Source: Atrichornis clamosus (Eukaryota; Chordata; Aves; Passeriformes; Menuridae). From it: DNA of 64,000 bases. This document shows positions 61,428-64,000 of this stretch, piece after piece. The position numbers and the translations under genes were made by a program. The notes beneath the pieces are model-generated. The model searched no databases, had not been told where the DNA came from, and saw only the letters and a list, made by a program, of their open reading frames with translations. Location: assembly GCA_013400975.1 (NCBI GenBank), contig WBMZ01011774.1, positions 47,576 to 111,575 of the forward strand, in the 5' to 3' direction. Each line of letters starts with the position of its first letter. Position 1 is the first letter of the stretch.

Positions 61428-61503
61428 TTAGATTGACCAGGAGTTGAACTCAAAGTTTCTTGTGGGTCCTTTCCAACTCAGGATATCCCATGATTCTCTG
61501 ATT
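61428..61503 (+). mobile_element. CR1 LINE, very short 3' tip
   Basis: 'gaccaggagttgaactcaaa', 'cttgtgggtcctttccaact', 'caggatatcccatgattctc' 'tgatt' match the CR1 tail GGAGTTGGACTCGATGATCCTTGTGGGTCCCTTCCAACTCAGGATATTCTGTGATT. This is the same subfamily style as the nested piece at 6373. Confidence 0.88.
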
Positions 61504-62119
61504 ACCTTCATCCCTCCTGTGAAGGATGACAAACACTACAAGCCAGGATCTGTCTCAAACACAGGAAACAGATTTTTTTTTTTTAAATGTTGGTTTGTAT
61601 CTGAATACAAGTGGGTTTGCTATCATAGAAGGGAAAATTTTGTGTTGGTTTTAAGGAAAAGAGGTGATAGTGGACACCACGTGTTTTTTTCCAAAACATG
61701 TAACACATTGTGTTTCATCTGCTGTCTTGGTTTTTTGTTTTTTGTTTTTTGTTTGTTTGTTTTTGGTGTTGTTTGGTTTTTGTTTGTTTGTTTCTGTTGT
61801 TGTGGTTTTTTAATTTTTTTTTTTTTTAATCATAAGAGCTAACAGATCTTCTTGTGTGGAAGAACACTCCATCATTACCAGAATTAAAGCTAAGTATAAA
61901 GGCTAAATATTAATTGTGATCACTATTTTGCTTTATCAGATGTAATACTGTTTTTTTAAAGCATTTCTAGAAATTAGAGAAACTAATTAAATAGCCTAAT
62001 AATGTCTACTGAGTGGCCTTTATGAAATCCTTTTCACAGTCCTTTGTCTTGCAGGCATACACTCAAGTAAAAAAATACATGCAGCTGTAATTAAATCAAA
62101 TTGGAGTCCTCTAACACTA
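61504..62119. other. Noncoding DNA with a T/TTTG-rich tract
   Basis: A T/TTTG-rich tract at 61729-61828. A 132-codon frame from 61444 runs through CR1 tail and this tract and is not a gene. Confidence 0.6.
61729..61828. repeat. TTTG/T-rich low-complexity tract
   Basis: Repeated TTTG and TTTTTTG units ending in a T run. Confidence 0.9.
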
Positions 62120-62158
62120 TTGGCCTGACTGAGTCCCTTTGAAGTCAATGGGAGACAG
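62120..62158. repeat. Remnant of ancient dispersed repeat (GAAGTCAATGGG family)
   Basis: 'tggcctgactgagtcccttt' and 'gaagtcaatgggagacag' follow the family core CATTGAAGTCAATGGGA. Confidence 0.4.
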
Positions 62159-62206
62159 GGGAACTCCAGAGCCATGGATCATGTTGTAGCTCAACTGAAA
62201 ATTCAG

Positions 62207-62244
62207 TTTGCAAGCCTTCCCATGCATTGGTTTGCAAGCCTTCC
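62207..62244. repeat. Short tandem duplication, 24-bp period
   Basis: tttgcaagccttcc occurs at 62207 and again at 62231. Confidence 0.75.
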
Positions 62245-64000
62245 ATTCCCCATGTCTGGAAAAAAGTCCAGGAGGAAAGAAGAAAACAAGGAAGTAAATA
62301 AGAAAGAACTGTGAGAAGGGAGTGAGGGAAGCAGGGTGGAGGCAATGTTGGGAAAGATCAATACCCTGGTTCTTACCCATTTGAAAACAGTCACAGCTCT
62401 TCACAAAGATCCTCTAGACAAGCCCACCTGAAAAAACCTCTAAAATTTAAAAAAGAAAAACAAGCAATGGGAGAACAAAAAAAAAAAATAGTCTCCATCA
62501 CTCTAGCTGTTAACTGGCCGATATCCATTTCAGTTTACGGAAAAAGTTTACATGAGGACCAGTCTGAAAAACTACTCCAGTTGCCCCAGATCAGACCACT
62601 GGACTAAAGCATTTTTACCAAATTTCTGCACCATCCAGATATCTGTGGTGCACTGTTTAGAATGTTCCACCTGGGGAAGAAAAAAAAAAATTAAATGTGG
62701 TGGTATAGAACTGCATTTGCCATTCCAAAAGAAGTAGGTCTTTCCAGATGAGGAGAGAAATTTGTTGCTGGAGAAAGGCCACAGGTCCATTTTTCCAGTT
62801 GTACAGATCAACATGAACCTTGCTACCGCAGGAACAGGCATTCATCATCTGTTTAAAAAATAAACAAGGGGGAAAACACAAAAGGATGTCTGAAAAGTGA
62901 AACAAATCAGTCTGGAAAGAAAGCAACAGCTCATGCAATACTTGTCATTCCTTTCATTAATTCCTCTCATACAAGCAAGGAAAACAGGAGCTTTTCCTCT
63001 GAGAAATGCGTGCACACTAATGTACACACAAACAAGTTAACAAGACCTTAATGTGACCTCATATATTCCATTCTGACTGGTTAGGAAAAAGCTGGAGAAT
63101 CCATCTCTCGTTTTCACTTAAAATAATGAGGTACAAAAATGATAATTAAAAAAAAGAAAAGAAACAAACAAAACCCAACCAAACAAACAAAAAACCCAAA
63201 CAAACAAAAGATGTGAAGAAGAAAGAAAAAGTTTTATTTGCCCTGGTTTTAGCTGAATAAACAGCCACTGTACAAGACCATGTGATCCATGCTGTATTCC
63301 TACAAGATACTAGGGGTTGTTTCTTGATCATTTCCACACATTTTCAGGTGACTGGGGGATGCCCCATTATCTCATGCAGGTTTTCCAGTTCCCATTTACC
63401 CAAATACTCAATTCAAGAGTCCACCAGCTGCTGAAATCTGTGAAATGACTGATGCTTTTTACAGAATTATAAGAGATTTTAGTTTAGTTCCTGCAAGCTC
63501 TGAGAGCATCCCAGAACCAAACCAGGCGAACTCTGAAGTTCATTTTGTGTCTGAATAGGTACACTGAAAAACAGACCAGCCCACTCTTAATTTTCAGCAG
63601 CTGTGAGCACAGTTAGGTCTGGAAGTCATTGATTTAAAGCTAATTTATGCTTCAAATAGCTATATGACTGCAGAGTCATTCCTAAACTGTGCTGTCAAAG
63701 TGCAGCTGAACAAAGAGTGAAAAGGTGACTCTGGGATCATGCAAAATCAGGTGTATTTTTGGGCTACACAGACAGCTGGAAGAAAACTGCAAGTCGCCTG
63801 ACAGGGTCCAGAGCACAGTCTAACATCACCTACCTCACTGCACACAGTCACCCTCAGACACACCTTAAGGCTTGCAGAGATCATAAACTTCACTGGTGTA
63901 GCTTCATTCTGCTGGTGATGGCCAGTAAATTAATGCAGCTGGGCTGCTGGACATCTCGGAAATCAAAAATCCTACTTGGCATCTGTCTTAGTTTAAAAGA
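62245..64000. other. Unique noncoding DNA
   Basis: No gene or transposon recognised. There is an AAAC-rich tract at 63148-63209. Confidence 0.5.
63148..63209. repeat. (AAAC)n-rich tract
   Basis: A/C-rich tract with repeated AAAC and AACCC units. Confidence 0.85.

Noticed and set aside
61444..61842. 132-codon plus-strand frame
   Set aside because: Runs from a CR1 tail into a TTTG-rich tract.
1..64000. CRISPR arrays, tRNA or rRNA genes, bacterial operons
   Set aside because: No regularly spaced repeats with spacers, no cloverleaf-type B box with matching A box, no rRNA landmarks; the sequence is vertebrate-like.
1..64000. Endogenous retrovirus or LTR elements
   Set aside because: No paired LTRs, primer-binding site or gag/pol-like frames were recognised; solo LTRs of unknown families cannot be excluded.

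Overview
The window looks like noncoding DNA from a large, AT-rich chromosome segment of a bird. The main evidence is the repeat content. Almost every recognisable mobile element is a CR1 LINE, and the younger copies carry the typical avian CR1 3' tail: a block ending in 'cccttccaac', a short spacer, then 8-bp terminal repeats like ATTCTGTG. I see no Alu, no mammalian-type L1 and no dense SINEs. I found no operon-like packing, no bacterial ribosome-binding sites and no long open frame with a recognisable domain outside transposons. The organism call is an inference from repeat style; crocodilians and turtles also carry CR1, but the younger tails here look avian.

Layout. No complete protein-coding gene is present, so the window is intergenic or lies inside a very large intron. 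From left to right: 1-4.4 kb is mostly unique AT-rich DNA with a possible small plus-strand terminal exon at 2356-2517. 4.7-10.1 kb is repeat-rich, with a CR1 tail, a nested CR1-in-CR1 structure interrupted by pyrimidine microsatellites, an old CR1 relic and a younger CR1 piece. 13.7-22.1 kb has an old minus-strand CR1, a 46-bp near-perfect palindrome, two young CR1 tails and one old plus-strand CR1. 22-45 kb is largely unique, with a long unrecognised minus-strand open frame at 24.2-24.6 kb, a CpG-bearing block at 31.9-32.1 kb, a 190-bp (TTTC)n tract at 36.4 kb and a possible exon at 38.0 kb. 45.2-45.7 kb is the longest plus-strand CR1 ORF2 remnant. 49.7-49.9 kb is an exact 93-bp duplication either side of a single N, almost certainly an assembly fault. 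52.7-54.1 kb has a strong splice-acceptor-like tract, a perfect DR1 nuclear-receptor motif and a GC-rich block with CRE-like sites. 55.7-55.9 kb has the best candidate exon, on the minus strand. 59-61.5 kb holds two more CR1 tails.

The repeats form at least two age layers: young CR1 tails that still read well against the avian consensus, and very old CR1/L3-like relics shared in style with other amniotes. A third layer is a set of about seven short dispersed remnants related to a repeat built around TTGACTTCAATGG and TTTACACCAG motifs. All family calls are from memory of consensus sequences; no alignment was run. Nothing here amounts to a clear new biological system. The best leads are the candidate exons, the palindrome and the dispersed ancient family.
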